Source: an uncultured Collinsella sp. (lineage in GTDB: Bacteria; Actinomycetota; Coriobacteriia; Coriobacteriales; Coriobacteriaceae). Taken from it: a stretch of DNA of 6,872 nucleotides. A program made the translations under genes and the position numbers. Shown piece after piece: positions 1 to 5,646 of the stretch. The stretch covers positions 1 through 6,872 of the forward strand of contig CATYJC010000095.1 in the NCBI GenBank assembly GCA_958407555.1, written 5' to 3'. The notes below the pieces were generated by a model, which saw only the letters and a list, made by a program, of their open reading frames with translations, was not told the DNA's origin and ran no database searches. The first letter of the stretch is position 1. Each line of letters begins with the position of its first letter.

Positions 1-60
1 CCGGGTATCGCCGCCGAGAACCGCGCCGCCATCGAGGAGCACACGCAGGTCATTTGCTAG
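1..60 (+). CDS. DeoR-family sugar regulator, C-terminal end only (partial)
   Basis: The window opens inside a rightward reading frame that ends at TAG (58-60) and encodes 19 residues, PGIAAENRAAIEEHTQVIC. On its own this is too short to identify. It matches 16 of 19 residues at the end of the longer DeoR-type fragment at 4394-4816, so it is read as the C-terminus of a DeoR/GlpR/LacR-like repressor whose body lies left of the window. Such proteins carry an N-terminal helix-turn-helix and a C-terminal sugar-phosphate sensor domain. What is seen: the frame, the stop and the match to the second copy. What is inferred: the family and an intact upstream gene. The neighbouring lacG and lacE genes make a LacR-like role possible, but nothing in these 60 bases shows it. 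Confidence 0.7.
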   Translation, partial: PGIAAENRAAIEEHTQVIC

Positions 61-68
61 CTAACGCT
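1..68 (+). repeat. Direct duplication, copy A (deoR 3' end); copy B at 4757-4824
   Basis: Bases 1-68 align without gaps to 4757-4824, with 60 of 68 positions identical. The last 8 codons are nearly unchanged, and the TAG stop plus the next bases (gctaacgct) are identical. A second homologous stretch follows further on: 137-161 matches 4965-4989 at 22 of 25 positions. The divergence says this is an old duplication or a recombination between diverged alleles, not a fresh tandem copy. The left limit is outside the window. Confidence 0.85.
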
Positions 69-180
69 ACGGGATTGCCAGCAAGCGCTGTGGGAGGACT
101 TTTGCCTCCTGTCATTGTGGAGAATCAGCACGTCAGCGCTACGCGATATGACGCGCAAATGAGGACTCCACTATCAAATC
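69..180. other. Gene-free spacer with a TGACGCG palindrome remnant
   Basis: No credible gene lies here. Bases 92-108 can form a small hairpin (GGAGG, 7-base loop, CCTCC) but no T-run follows, so a terminator call for the upstream deoR would be weak. CACGTCA at 129-135 and TGACGCG at 149-155 belong to the same motif family that is clustered at 4874-4983. The 25 bases at 137-161 are the clear counterpart of 4965-4989. Confidence 0.55.
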
Positions 181-478
181 GTCTCAACCTGTAACAGGTA
201 GGGGTGAAATTACCAACCAGATGTTACAGATTGAGATTTTTGACTCGACCTATTCCGTTTGTCTCGATCTGTAACAGCTAGGACCGTTAAATTCAGCTAG
301 ATGTTACAGATTTAGATTGGGGGCATTGGCCTGCGCATTCATCTCAATCTGTAACATATAGACGTCCAAAACCGGTCCTAGTGTTACCGATTGAGACAAT
401 TCGGCGGGGTCTACCTTGTTTGTCTCGATCTGCAACGGTTAGGACTTAAAAACTCGGCTACGTGTTACAGATCGAGAC
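181..478. repeat. Array of four 57-bp inverted-repeat units (array 1)
   Basis: Four units lie at 181-237, 261-317, 341-397 and 422-478. Each is exactly 57 bp: a 16-bp left arm (consensus GTCTCRATCTGTAACA), a 25-bp centre and a 16-bp right arm (TGTTACAGATYGAGAC) that is its reverse complement. Starts are 80, 80 and 81 bp apart, so the spacers are 23, 23 and 24 bp and differ in sequence. The centre is less conserved but tends to keep TAGR right after the left arm, an A-rich middle, and CTAG- or TTAG-like bases before the right arm, which lengthens the stem to about 20 bp in unit 2. The array fills the convergent gap between deoR (rightward) and the GntR gene (leftward). No U-run follows the hairpins, so they are not ordinary terminators. 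Function unknown. Confidence 0.93.
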
Positions 479-493
479 AAAAGAAAAAGAACA

Positions 494-1231
494 TTAGGAC
501 TTGAAAATAAAGTTTTGATAAGGGATTCGCCCAGTTAAGACGGTGCGGCAGACAATTGAGATTAGTTTGCCTCCGGAGTCGTAAGCATAATGAGTCAGTT
601 CGATGACCGGAAGTTTTGCAACACCATAATTACTGGCTTCGGAATCGCTAAGCTGACGTGCTCTATAGCTTTCCCTAACAGATTGGATAGACTTGGACAA
701 GTCGTCCATGATTCTGCTAAATGCCTGAAAATCTAGCTGGTTATTCGGAACGCGCGACTTTGAAATGAAGAACGTATCAGCGCCTATGAAGCTGCCTTCA
801 AGTTCGTAGGTCAATTCAAGACGCTGAATTTCATCGCGACTTTGACATCCAAATTGTTGGAGCATCATTACGGAAATTGGACGACCTGATGTGAGGTCGC
901 CGAAATGTTTGGTGATGGCATCCGGATCAACGCCATCGCAATGGCTTGCAAAGTCAAAGTCTAAAAGTGAATTGAGCTCGCTAACGCGTTTCGGTGCAAC
1001 AAACGATCCCTTACCTTGGATTCGATAGATACTTCCACGACGCTCCAGCTCACTCATGGCAAGTCGGACGGTTGTTCTGCTTACGGCGTATTCATCGCAG
1101 AGTTCCATTTCTGTTGGAAGTTTATCGTCTGCTTGATATTCATCGACGATCTGCTTGAGCAGCGCGTCGGTGAGCTGTAAATAGAGTGGCCGTTTTTCGT
1201 GTGTATCGAGCATTAGAGCCTCAGTTTGCAT
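494..1231 (-). CDS. GntR-family (HutC/UTRA type) transcriptional repressor
   Basis: This is a cytoplasmic DNA-binding regulator of 245 residues, normal for the HutC subfamily. The N-terminal winged helix spans about residues 14-80, with PLYLQLTDALLKQI, the LPTE turn at 38-41, the recognition helix SRTTVRLAMSELERRG at 51-66 and the wing IQGKGSFV at 71-78. Residues about 95-245 have the pattern of a UTRA ligand-binding domain, which in this family usually senses a sugar phosphate or similar metabolite. The gene lies 54 bp after the barrel-protein gene on the same strand, probably in one operon. A start at Met7 (ATG ending at 1213) is quite possible, because GAGG sits 5 bases before it, whereas Met1 has only a distant AGG. 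It probably represses its own operon and perhaps the divergent lacE-like gene. The ligand cannot be read from the sequence. Confidence 0.92.
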   Translation of the reverse strand: MQTEALMLDTHEKRPLYLQLTDALLKQIVDEYQADDKLPTEMELCDEYAVSRTTVRLAMSELERRGSIYRIQGKGSFVAPKRVSELNSLLDFDFASHCDGVDPDAITKHFGDLTSGRPISVMMLQQFGCQSRDEIQRLELTYELEGSFIGADTFFISKSRVPNNQLDFQAFSRIMDDLSKSIQSVRESYRARQLSDSEASNYGVAKLPVIELTHYAYDSGGKLISIVCRTVLTGRIPYQNFIFKS

Positions 1232-1285
1232 GTTGGTTATACCTGATGGTTGCCTCAGTCGGGATGTAACGTGGGCAAGGTAACC

Positions 1286-2206
1286 TTAACGTATCACAGA
1301 GCGGCTCAGCATGACGATCTGATGCCTGTATCCACGAAGGGCTTGCCCGAGCGTGAAGATATTCTGGGGCAGGCAAATACCGTTCATGGAGTCCCCGATA
1401 TGTTGGAGGTCAGCGCCGGCTGCTTTTGCTGCAAGGCCTATTTTCTTAATGGTCTCGCTGTCGCAGGAGTCTTGACTCGTCCCGTTCGCCGCCATGACGA
1501 GAACCTTCTCTTCAATTGACTTGCCTACGTTGTGGGATCGTACAAAGTCTACGATGGCGCGCAGGTCTGCTTCTTGGAAGCAAGGGACGGTGTAGGGGGC
1601 TGGCACGAGAAGGATATCGACGCCGAGGTCAACAAACTTGCGCGCAATTTCGAGCGTCATGACAGGTTCCGCAACGCCCGCTCCATGCATTTTTCCGGCT
1701 ATGACCAGGCCATTGAAATGCTCTTTGGAGAGTTTAATCGAATGGGCGATTGCATCGTTGGAGACGCCAGTTCCAGGGTTGCCCGTCAGGCAGATAAAAT
1801 CAAATCCGAGTTCGTTAGCCTTTTCTAAGGTCTTGGGAGAGACGCGACGACCCATGGGGATTTCCGTTCGGGATTCAGACATCTCTGCCTCGTTATCAAC
1901 TGGCTCCAGATTGACGCCAATGGGCCTTCCGCATGCTCGCTTCACCCAAGTGACCGGGTTTTCAGTGAGTTCATCTGGAATGCCGGCAATCACTGGATTG
2001 AACACATCGAGCGCGTTAAACAGAAGCAGGTCGGCACCTGCGGCACGTTCGATTTCGGCATTAGTAACGCCGCCGAGAAATTGGGAAGATGGTACGTTTT
2101 CCGCCATGATGGTACGTCCCTCGGAAGCCAGAATTGCCTGCTTTAGATCCATGGGTGACGTGGCGGCAAAATCGGATGCGGACATGTTCAGCAATCGTTT
2201 GTGCAT
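1286..2206 (-). CDS. Conserved TIM-barrel-like protein of PTS loci (DUF7916-like), function unknown
   Basis: A 306-residue soluble protein with no signal peptide or membrane segment. Regularly spaced strand-like motifs suggest a beta/alpha barrel: GGVTNAEIERAAGADLLLFN (45-64), RPIGVNLEP (94-102), FICLTGNPGTGVSN (137-150), LVIAGKMHGAG (167-177), VDILLVPAPYTVPCF (196-210) and AAGADLQHIGDSMNG (262-276). Glycine-rich ends such as GNPGTG and GDSMNG resemble phosphate-binding loops. From memory, proteins like this sit beside PTS permeases in Firmicutes and have been loosely labelled hydrolase or DUF7916; I cannot verify that name here. The start is well supported: AAAGGAAGT (2211-2219 on the opposite strand) ends 4 bases before ATG. 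It is the first gene of a leftward operon with the GntR gene and is divergent from the permease, so a role in handling the imported sugar phosphate is inferred. Confidence 0.8.
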   Translation of the reverse strand: MHKRLLNMSASDFAATSPMDLKQAILASEGRTIMAENVPSSQFLGGVTNAEIERAAGADLLLFNALDVFNPVIAGIPDELTENPVTWVKRACGRPIGVNLEPVDNEAEMSESRTEIPMGRRVSPKTLEKANELGFDFICLTGNPGTGVSNDAIAHSIKLSKEHFNGLVIAGKMHGAGVAEPVMTLEIARKFVDLGVDILLVPAPYTVPCFQEADLRAIVDFVRSHNVGKSIEEKVLVMAANGTSQDSCDSETIKKIGLAAKAAGADLQHIGDSMNGICLPQNIFTLGQALRGYRHQIVMLSRSVIR

Positions 2207-2252
2207 TGTTACTTCCTTTGACTAGAACGACAGGCTTGTGACATTGTCTCTA

Positions 2253-2270
2253 ATATTGTTACAACAATAT
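2253..2270. promoter_or_regulatory. Perfect palindrome, candidate GntR operator
   Basis: ATATTGTTACAACAATAT has two 8-bp arms around a central AC. It lies just downstream of the predicted leftward start of transcription, where a bound repressor would block the barrel/gntR operon. Assignment to the GntR protein rests on position only; an RNA hairpin in the leader is the main alternative. Confidence 0.55.
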
Positions 2271-2279
2271 ATTTAATAT

Positions 2280-2307
2280 GTTATATCCAATCGGTAAACG
2301 GTTACAA
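2280..2307 (-). promoter_or_regulatory. Candidate leftward promoter for the barrel/gntR operon
   Basis: On the minus strand TTGTAA (2302-2307) is followed after 16 bp by TATAAC (2280-2285), 4 of 6 and 5 of 6 matches to the housekeeping consensus. Transcription would begin near 2273, about 66 bases before the start codon. GTAAACGGTTAC (2294-2305), a near-palindrome resembling LacI/CcpA-type half sites, overlaps the -35 box and spacer; against a full cre consensus it is poor. Confidence 0.4.
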
Positions 2308-2395
2308 ACTTATTGTAATGCTCCGAAAAAATAGCCTTTAGCTGGACAAATCTAAAATTACGCAACTACCGTTCACCGAATAAAGATTTGAATTC

Positions 2396-2424
2396 TTGAC
2401 ATATCGACAAAGCGGAAAAAGAAT
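2396..2424 (+). promoter_or_regulatory. Candidate rightward promoter for the lacE-like gene
   Basis: A perfect TTGACA (2396-2401) is followed after 17 bp by AAGAAT (2419-2424), a 4 of 6 match to the -10 box. This would give a leader of about 130 bases. A second, weaker option is TTATGA (2428-2433) with TATTAC (2450-2455). The weak -10 boxes fit a promoter needing activation, but this is inference. Confidence 0.35.
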
Positions 2425-2563
2425 TGGTTATGACAAATCGCGCAAATGATATTACATTTCGCACGAGAACGTATTCACTTACGATAAGCGGATACAAACT
2501 GGGACGACGACGGTTGAGTCCGGATAAATCGTTGTGTGCCCGGCAATCATGAAAGGATGCTTT

Positions 2564-4258
2564 ATGGACGCTATCGTCAAATTCCTTGAAAAACACCAGG
2601 CTCTCTTCGACAAAATCTCAAAGAACATTTATCTGGTGGCGATTAAGGATGGCTTTCTCTCGAATATGCCAATCGTGCTGTTCTCGAGCCTGTTCCTTCT
2701 TCTTTCGACGCTCCCTGCCTATGTAGGCATCACGCTTCCGTCTGAGGTGCTGGATTTCTTTAATAAAATCTATGCATATACCATGGGGCTTCTTGGCATT
2801 ATGGTGGCCGGTACCACGGCGAGCTCACTTGCCATGTCGATGAACCGCCGCATGCCTTCGGGCAAATCTCTCAACCCCACTTCGTGCATGGTTTGTGCCA
2901 TGTGCGGCATGTTCTTGCTATCGGTGACGAATGATGTTGTCTCGATTGGCGGAGCAGATACATCTGTTTTTGAAACCGGCTATATGGGAACCAAGGGTTT
3001 TCTCGCTGCGTTCGTATCCGCGTTCTTGACTGTTAATATCTATAAGGTGTGCATTAGCCATAATGTGACGATCAAGCTCCCCAAAGAGGTCCCTGGCGCT
3101 ATTGCACAGAGTTTTCGCGATATCTTTGCATTTGGGTTTTCAATCATTGCGTGCGCCGTTATCGATCTCGCGAGCCGTACGCTGCTCGCTGTGCCGTTCG
3201 CCAATTTGGTATCTGCTCTAATCTCGCCGCTGTTCTCCGCGGTCGACACCTATCCTGGCATGGCGCTTATCGAAGGCGCGGTCGCACTTTTCCAATTTAT
3301 GGGTATTCACGGTGCTTCGGTTGTCATGAGTCCGATCAATGCTGCGCTCTACGGCAATACCGTTACCAATCTTGAGGTTTTCCAAGCAGGTGGACACCCG
3401 TCAATTGCTCTCACGCAGGACTTTACAAGCTTCATCGGCGGTCTGGGCGGTTCTGGTTGCACGTTCATCGTTCCTATTATCCTGATCATGTTTATGCGTT
3501 CCAAGCAGCTTAAAGCCATGGGCAAGGCATCGATTATCCCGGTGATTTTTGGAGTTAACGAGCCCGTTCTCTTCGGTATGCCGATTGTTCTCAATCCCTA
3601 TATGTTCGTGCCCTTCCTAGCGGCTCCTATGGTCAACGCCATAATCGGTAAGTTTTTCATTGACGTAATTGGAATGAACGCCCCCATGTATACCATGCCG
3701 TGGGCGCTTCCCGGCCCAATCGGTGCATTTCTCACCACAGGTCTTGATCTACGTTCTCTTGTATTGATGGCAGTGCTGTTGGTCGTTGACTTTGTGATTT
3801 ACTATCCGTTCTGCAAGGCGTATGACCATCAGCTTTGTTTGGAGGAGTCCGCAAAGGAAGCTGCAGGAACCTCGGATGCAGATGCTATTGCCGCACAAGA
3901 AAATGCGGCAAAAGCTCTGGAGGCGGTAAAGAGCAAGGCGGAGCAGATCCGCGTGCTTGTGCTTTGCCAAGGTGCCGGCACTTCGACTCTCTTGGCAAAT
4001 GCTCTTCGCGAAGGTGCCGCTGCTAAGGGTATTGATCTGGTTTCTCAGTCCGGTGCGTACGGAAGCCACTATGAGACGATGAATCAGTACAACGTGATTG
4101 TTCTGGCGCCCCAGGCACGCATGTACTATGACGCTATGAAGGCCGATACCGATCGCCTTGGAATTAAACTGCTCACCACAAGGGGCAAGCAGTATATCGA
4201 CCTTACCAACGATCCCGAAGGTGCAATTGACTGGATCGTTCAGGAGCTGGCCAAATAG
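2564..4258 (+). CDS. lacE: Lactose-family PTS permease, fused EIICB (LacE-like)
   Basis: A 564-residue inner-membrane transporter that imports a beta-galactoside (lactose-like) sugar while phosphorylating it. Residues 1 to about 430 form the EIIC channel with multiple hydrophobic helices, starting with LFDKISKNIYLVAIKDGF. FMGIHGASVV (His249) and GVNEPVLFG (Glu333) are conserved EIIC sugar-site motifs. An Ala/Glu-rich linker (about 430-462) leads to EIIB, where VLVLCQGAGTSTLLANAL carries the phosphorylated Cys468, and LAPQ and a C-terminal TRGKQYIDLT stretch follow as in LacE. Total length matches LacE (about 570). ATG 2564 is chosen because AAAGGA (2552-2557) ends 6 bases upstream; an in-frame ATG at 2549 and GTG at 2534 lack good sites. 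No EIIA (LacF) gene is in the window. Cellobiose or another beta-glycoside remains a possible substrate. Confidence 0.9.
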   Translation: MDAIVKFLEKHQALFDKISKNIYLVAIKDGFLSNMPIVLFSSLFLLLSTLPAYVGITLPSEVLDFFNKIYAYTMGLLGIMVAGTTASSLAMSMNRRMPSGKSLNPTSCMVCAMCGMFLLSVTNDVVSIGGADTSVFETGYMGTKGFLAAFVSAFLTVNIYKVCISHNVTIKLPKEVPGAIAQSFRDIFAFGFSIIACAVIDLASRTLLAVPFANLVSALISPLFSAVDTYPGMALIEGAVALFQFMGIHGASVVMSPINAALYGNTVTNLEVFQAGGHPSIALTQDFTSFIGGLGGSGCTFIVPIILIMFMRSKQLKAMGKASIIPVIFGVNEPVLFGMPIVLNPYMFVPFLAAPMVNAIIGKFFIDVIGMNAPMYTMPWALPGPIGAFLTTGLDLRSLVLMAVLLVVDFVIYYPFCKAYDHQLCLEESAKEAAGTSDADAIAAQENAAKALEAVKSKAEQIRVLVLCQGAGTSTLLANALREGAAAKGIDLVSQSGAYGSHYETMNQYNVIVLAPQARMYYDAMKADTDRLGIKLLTTRGKQYIDLTNDPEGAIDWIVQELAK

Positions 4259-4293
4259 TGGATGCACTCCGTCGTTGATTCGTCGGTGTATAG

Positions 4294-4331
4294 TACGGCC
4301 CCGCAGCTTATTGAGCTGCGGGGCCGTATTT
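4294..4331 (+). terminator. Strong hairpin terminator after the lacE-like gene
   Basis: A perfect 15-bp stem (4294-4308 with 4314-4328), very rich in G/C, closes a 5-base loop (TATTG) 35 bases after the permease stop and is followed by TTTCGTT. The short T-run is modest, but stem strength and position support a rho-independent terminator that ends the transport block. Confidence 0.85.
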
Positions 4332-4393
4332 CGTTGAGTATCTAATTGAGACAATGAGCGCAACCGTCGTGAGATCGCATTGGCGCTCTCTGA

Positions 4394-4816
4394 GTCACCG
4401 ACAAGCTGCCTTCCATCTATGTAACCAGTTCGCTTTCGGCCTTTAGCCTGCTCGAGGCGCGCGAGGATTGCGAGCTGTGCCTGGTGGGCGGCATGTACCG
4501 CCGCCGCACCGCCGCCTTTGTGGGGCCCACGGCCGAGGATACCCTGCGCGCACTAGGGATTGACACGGCGTTTATCGGTGCCAACGGCATTCTGGACGGC
4601 GACGTGTCCACGTCTAACATGGAAGAGGGCCGCATCCAGCAGCTCGCCTTTAGCAAGGCCGACTCGCGCTGTCTGATTGCCGACTCCAGCAAGATCGTCA
4701 AGCGCGACTTCTACACCTTCTGCCGCCTGGACAATTTGAACGCCGTGGTGTGCGAGCCGGGTATTACCGCCGAGGACCGCACTGCCATTGAGGAACACAC
4801 ACAGGTCATTTGCTAG
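4394..4816 (+). pseudogene. DeoR-family regulator, 5'-truncated fragment
   Basis: After TGA at 4391-4393 the frame stays open for 140 codons to TAG 4814-4816. The product has the C-terminal part of a DeoR sensor domain: IYVTSSLSAFSLLEA, LVGGMYRRRTAAFVGPTAED, IDTAFIGANGILDGDVSTSN, EEGRIQQLAF, LIADSSKIVKRDF and EEHTQVIC. Complete members have about 250 residues, so the helix-turn-helix and the first part of the sensor, roughly 110 residues, are missing. A GTG at 4484 has no convincing ribosome site; translation is unlikely. Within the fragment there are no stops or frameshifts and the codons are G/C-rich, so the truncation looks recent, or the piece arrived by recombination. It is a diverged copy of the gene ending at 60. 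The break near 4390-4394 marks the right edge of the inserted or rearranged transport block. Confidence 0.8.
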
Positions 4817-4824
4817 CTAACGCT
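4757..4824 (+). repeat. Direct duplication, copy B (deoR 3' end)
   Basis: Matches 1-68 at 60 of 68 positions without gaps, including the stop codon and the bases after it. The homology resumes at 4965-4989 (against 137-161), with 140 bp between the two blocks here and 68 bp in copy A. Confidence 0.85.
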
Positions 4825-4873
4825 GCAGGCGATACTTCTGCCCCCTGCCGGCGCGGGGATTATCGCTTCAATA

Positions 4874-4987
4874 TGACGTGCAGAATGACACGTATAAGTA
4901 AAAACACCATTTGTGCGTCAAATTTGATGACGCGTAAAAATTTGCGCGTCATTTCACGCGTCAACGTGACGCGATATGACACGCAAA
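4874..4987. repeat. Cluster of eight TGACGCG-type motifs with nested hairpins
   Basis: Variants of TGACRYG occur forward at 4874, 4886, 4928, 4967 and 4977 and inverted at 4914, 4945 and 4957. Many are 10-17 bp apart. Neighbouring inverted pairs form hairpins: GCGTCA/TGACGC across 4915-4933, CGCGTCA/TGACGCG across 4957-4973, and a long imperfect stem of 4941-4963 against 4967-4987 around the loop ACG. The cluster lies in the 3'-to-3' gap between the deoR fragment and the toxin gene. It may be an extragenic palindrome (REP-like) or a protein-binding array; the sequence does not decide. Confidence 0.7.
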
Positions 4988-5017
4988 TGCGCTCGGGCCA
5001 AGTATTCAGCTTGTGGG

Positions 5018-5323
5018 CTAGACCAGGCGGGCGTAGTCCTGTGACTGATGAAAGATGTGGGCGATATAGATTGTTTCGTGCTCAAACTTGTAAAGGCACA
5101 CGTAGTTGTTGACGGGAAACGATCGGTAATTACGTGCCGCCAGCTCTTGCATGTGTGAGAGGGGACGTAGGAGCGGCTGCTCGCGAAGCAGATCAAGCTG
5201 ATATTCAAACTCAGCGACAAAATTGCCTGCTGCACGCGGATTCTTAAGGATTTGAGCAAGGTATCCAACAATACTCTCGTACTCATATCGCGCGCTTTTG
5301 AGGATTACGACGTTATAGGTCAT
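5018..5323 (-). CDS. ParE/RelE-family toxin of a type II toxin-antitoxin pair
   Basis: A 101-residue basic-to-neutral cytoplasmic protein of the usual ParE/RelE size. It shows the family order: an N-terminal strand (YNVVILKSA), two helices (about residues 12-50, with YESIVGYLAQIL and AAGNFVAEFEYQLDLL), then the strands PLSHMQELAARNYRSFPV, YVCLYKFEHETIYIAHIF and the end HQSQDYARLV, which resembles the 'H-x-RQDY' ending of this group. ParE members poison gyrase and RelE members cleave mRNA on the ribosome; the sequence here does not decide between them. Its ATG (5321-5323) overlaps the antitoxin stop by 11 bases and has no strong ribosome site, so translational coupling is likely. The gene ends about 30 bases from the TGACGCG cluster and shows no frameshift or stop, so it appears intact. 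Confidence 0.88.
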   Translation of the reverse strand: MTYNVVILKSARYEYESIVGYLAQILKNPRAAGNFVAEFEYQLDLLREQPLLRPLSHMQELAARNYRSFPVNNYVCLYKFEHETIYIAHIFHQSQDYARLV

Positions 5324-5579
5324 ATTTGTCTCGTATCGAAGCCGCGAAGGATTCGTAATCGCTGTAGTCGCCTTGCGATATTTCGTCTTCTGCCAACATC
5401 ATACGAGACAGCAGTTTTGCCTTGGCGATTTCTTCTTGCATGAGGCGATACTGGTCGCTGCTGATGCAGTGCATGGCCTCGTAGCCGTTCTTAGTTACGG
5501 TGACATCGCGCTCAGACTCAACAAGCGTAGTGAATGCAGCAGTGTCCTTCATATCTCGGACGGGCACACAAGCTGACAT
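5313..5579 (-). CDS. Phd/YefM-family antitoxin
   Basis: An 88-residue antitoxin that would bind and neutralise the toxin encoded next to it and repress the shared promoter. The N-terminal half has the Phd/YefM pattern VPVRDMKDTAAFTTLV followed by DVTVTKNGYEAMHCIS (DNA-binding and dimer part). The charged C-terminal half, with a DEISQGDYSDYESFAASI stretch, would wrap the toxin. A longer open frame runs upstream to 5675, but ATG 5577-5579 is chosen: AAGGAGGT (5584-5591) ends 4 bases before it, and upstream residues run into the promoter and a 57-bp repeat. The gene precedes and overlaps the toxin gene, the usual order for this family. Confidence 0.9.
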   Translation of the reverse strand: MSACVPVRDMKDTAAFTTLVESERDVTVTKNGYEAMHCISSDQYRLMQEEIAKAKLLSRMMLAEDEISQGDYSDYESFAASIRDKYDL

Positions 5580-5598
5580 GGGTACCTCCTTTGCGTTG

Positions 5599-5624
5599 GG
5601 ACACAATTGTACCACGGTGTGTCC
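5599..5624 (-). promoter_or_regulatory. Toxin-antitoxin operator over a candidate -10 box
   Basis: An inverted repeat, GGACACA (5599-5605) and TGTGTCC (5618-5624), has a 12-bp centre that contains, on the minus strand, TACAAT (5606-5611), a 5 of 6 match to a -10 box. The -35 position (5629-5634, TCGTCC) is poor. A repressor site overlapping the promoter fits the usual self-repression by antitoxin or complex. Identification is by position and symmetry only. Confidence 0.55.
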
Positions 5625-5646
5625 ATGCGGACGATACCGTCGAATC

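Larger units (their letters stand above)
2207..2563. promoter_or_regulatory. Divergent control region between the barrel/gntR operon and the lacE-like gene
   Basis: This 357-bp A/T-rich gap has no credible coding sequence. It must drive both transcription directions. Its left half holds a near-perfect palindrome, a promoter-like pair and a LacI/cre-like half palindrome for the leftward operon. Its right half holds a TTGACA box and a long leader for the permease. A loose inverted repeat, TTACAA-5-TTGTAA, covers 2302-2318. Individual sites are listed separately. Confidence 0.7.

Noticed and set aside
92..108. Terminator for the deoR gene ending at 60
   Set aside because: The stem is only 5 bp and no T-run follows.
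181..478. CRISPR array
   Set aside because: The regular period is suggestive, but the repeat is 57 bp with a variable centre, the spacers are only 23-24 bp, and no cas gene is present. The units are full dyads, not near-identical direct repeats.
181..478. Integron attC sites (unit length of 57 bp and inverted-repeat form)
   Set aside because: The core GTTRRRY/RYYYAAC boxes do not fit: the arm reads GTTACAG. No integron integrase or cassette genes lie next to each unit.
1638..2225. Long plus-strand open frame of 195 codons
   Set aside because: It lies entirely opposite the barrel-protein gene, which has a good ribosome site, coherent motifs and operon context; this frame has neither family pattern nor ribosome site.
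4345..4355. ATTGAGACAAT resembling the end of repeat unit 3, as a repeat remnant at the junction
   Set aside because: An 11-base match of this kind is expected about once by chance when comparing all repeat sequence on both strands with the window, and no arm or centre accompanies it.
3749..4363. Minus-strand open frame of 204 codons opposite lacE
   Set aside because: It runs through the clear EIIB domain and the terminator hairpin and has no recognisable features; a shadow of the permease gene.
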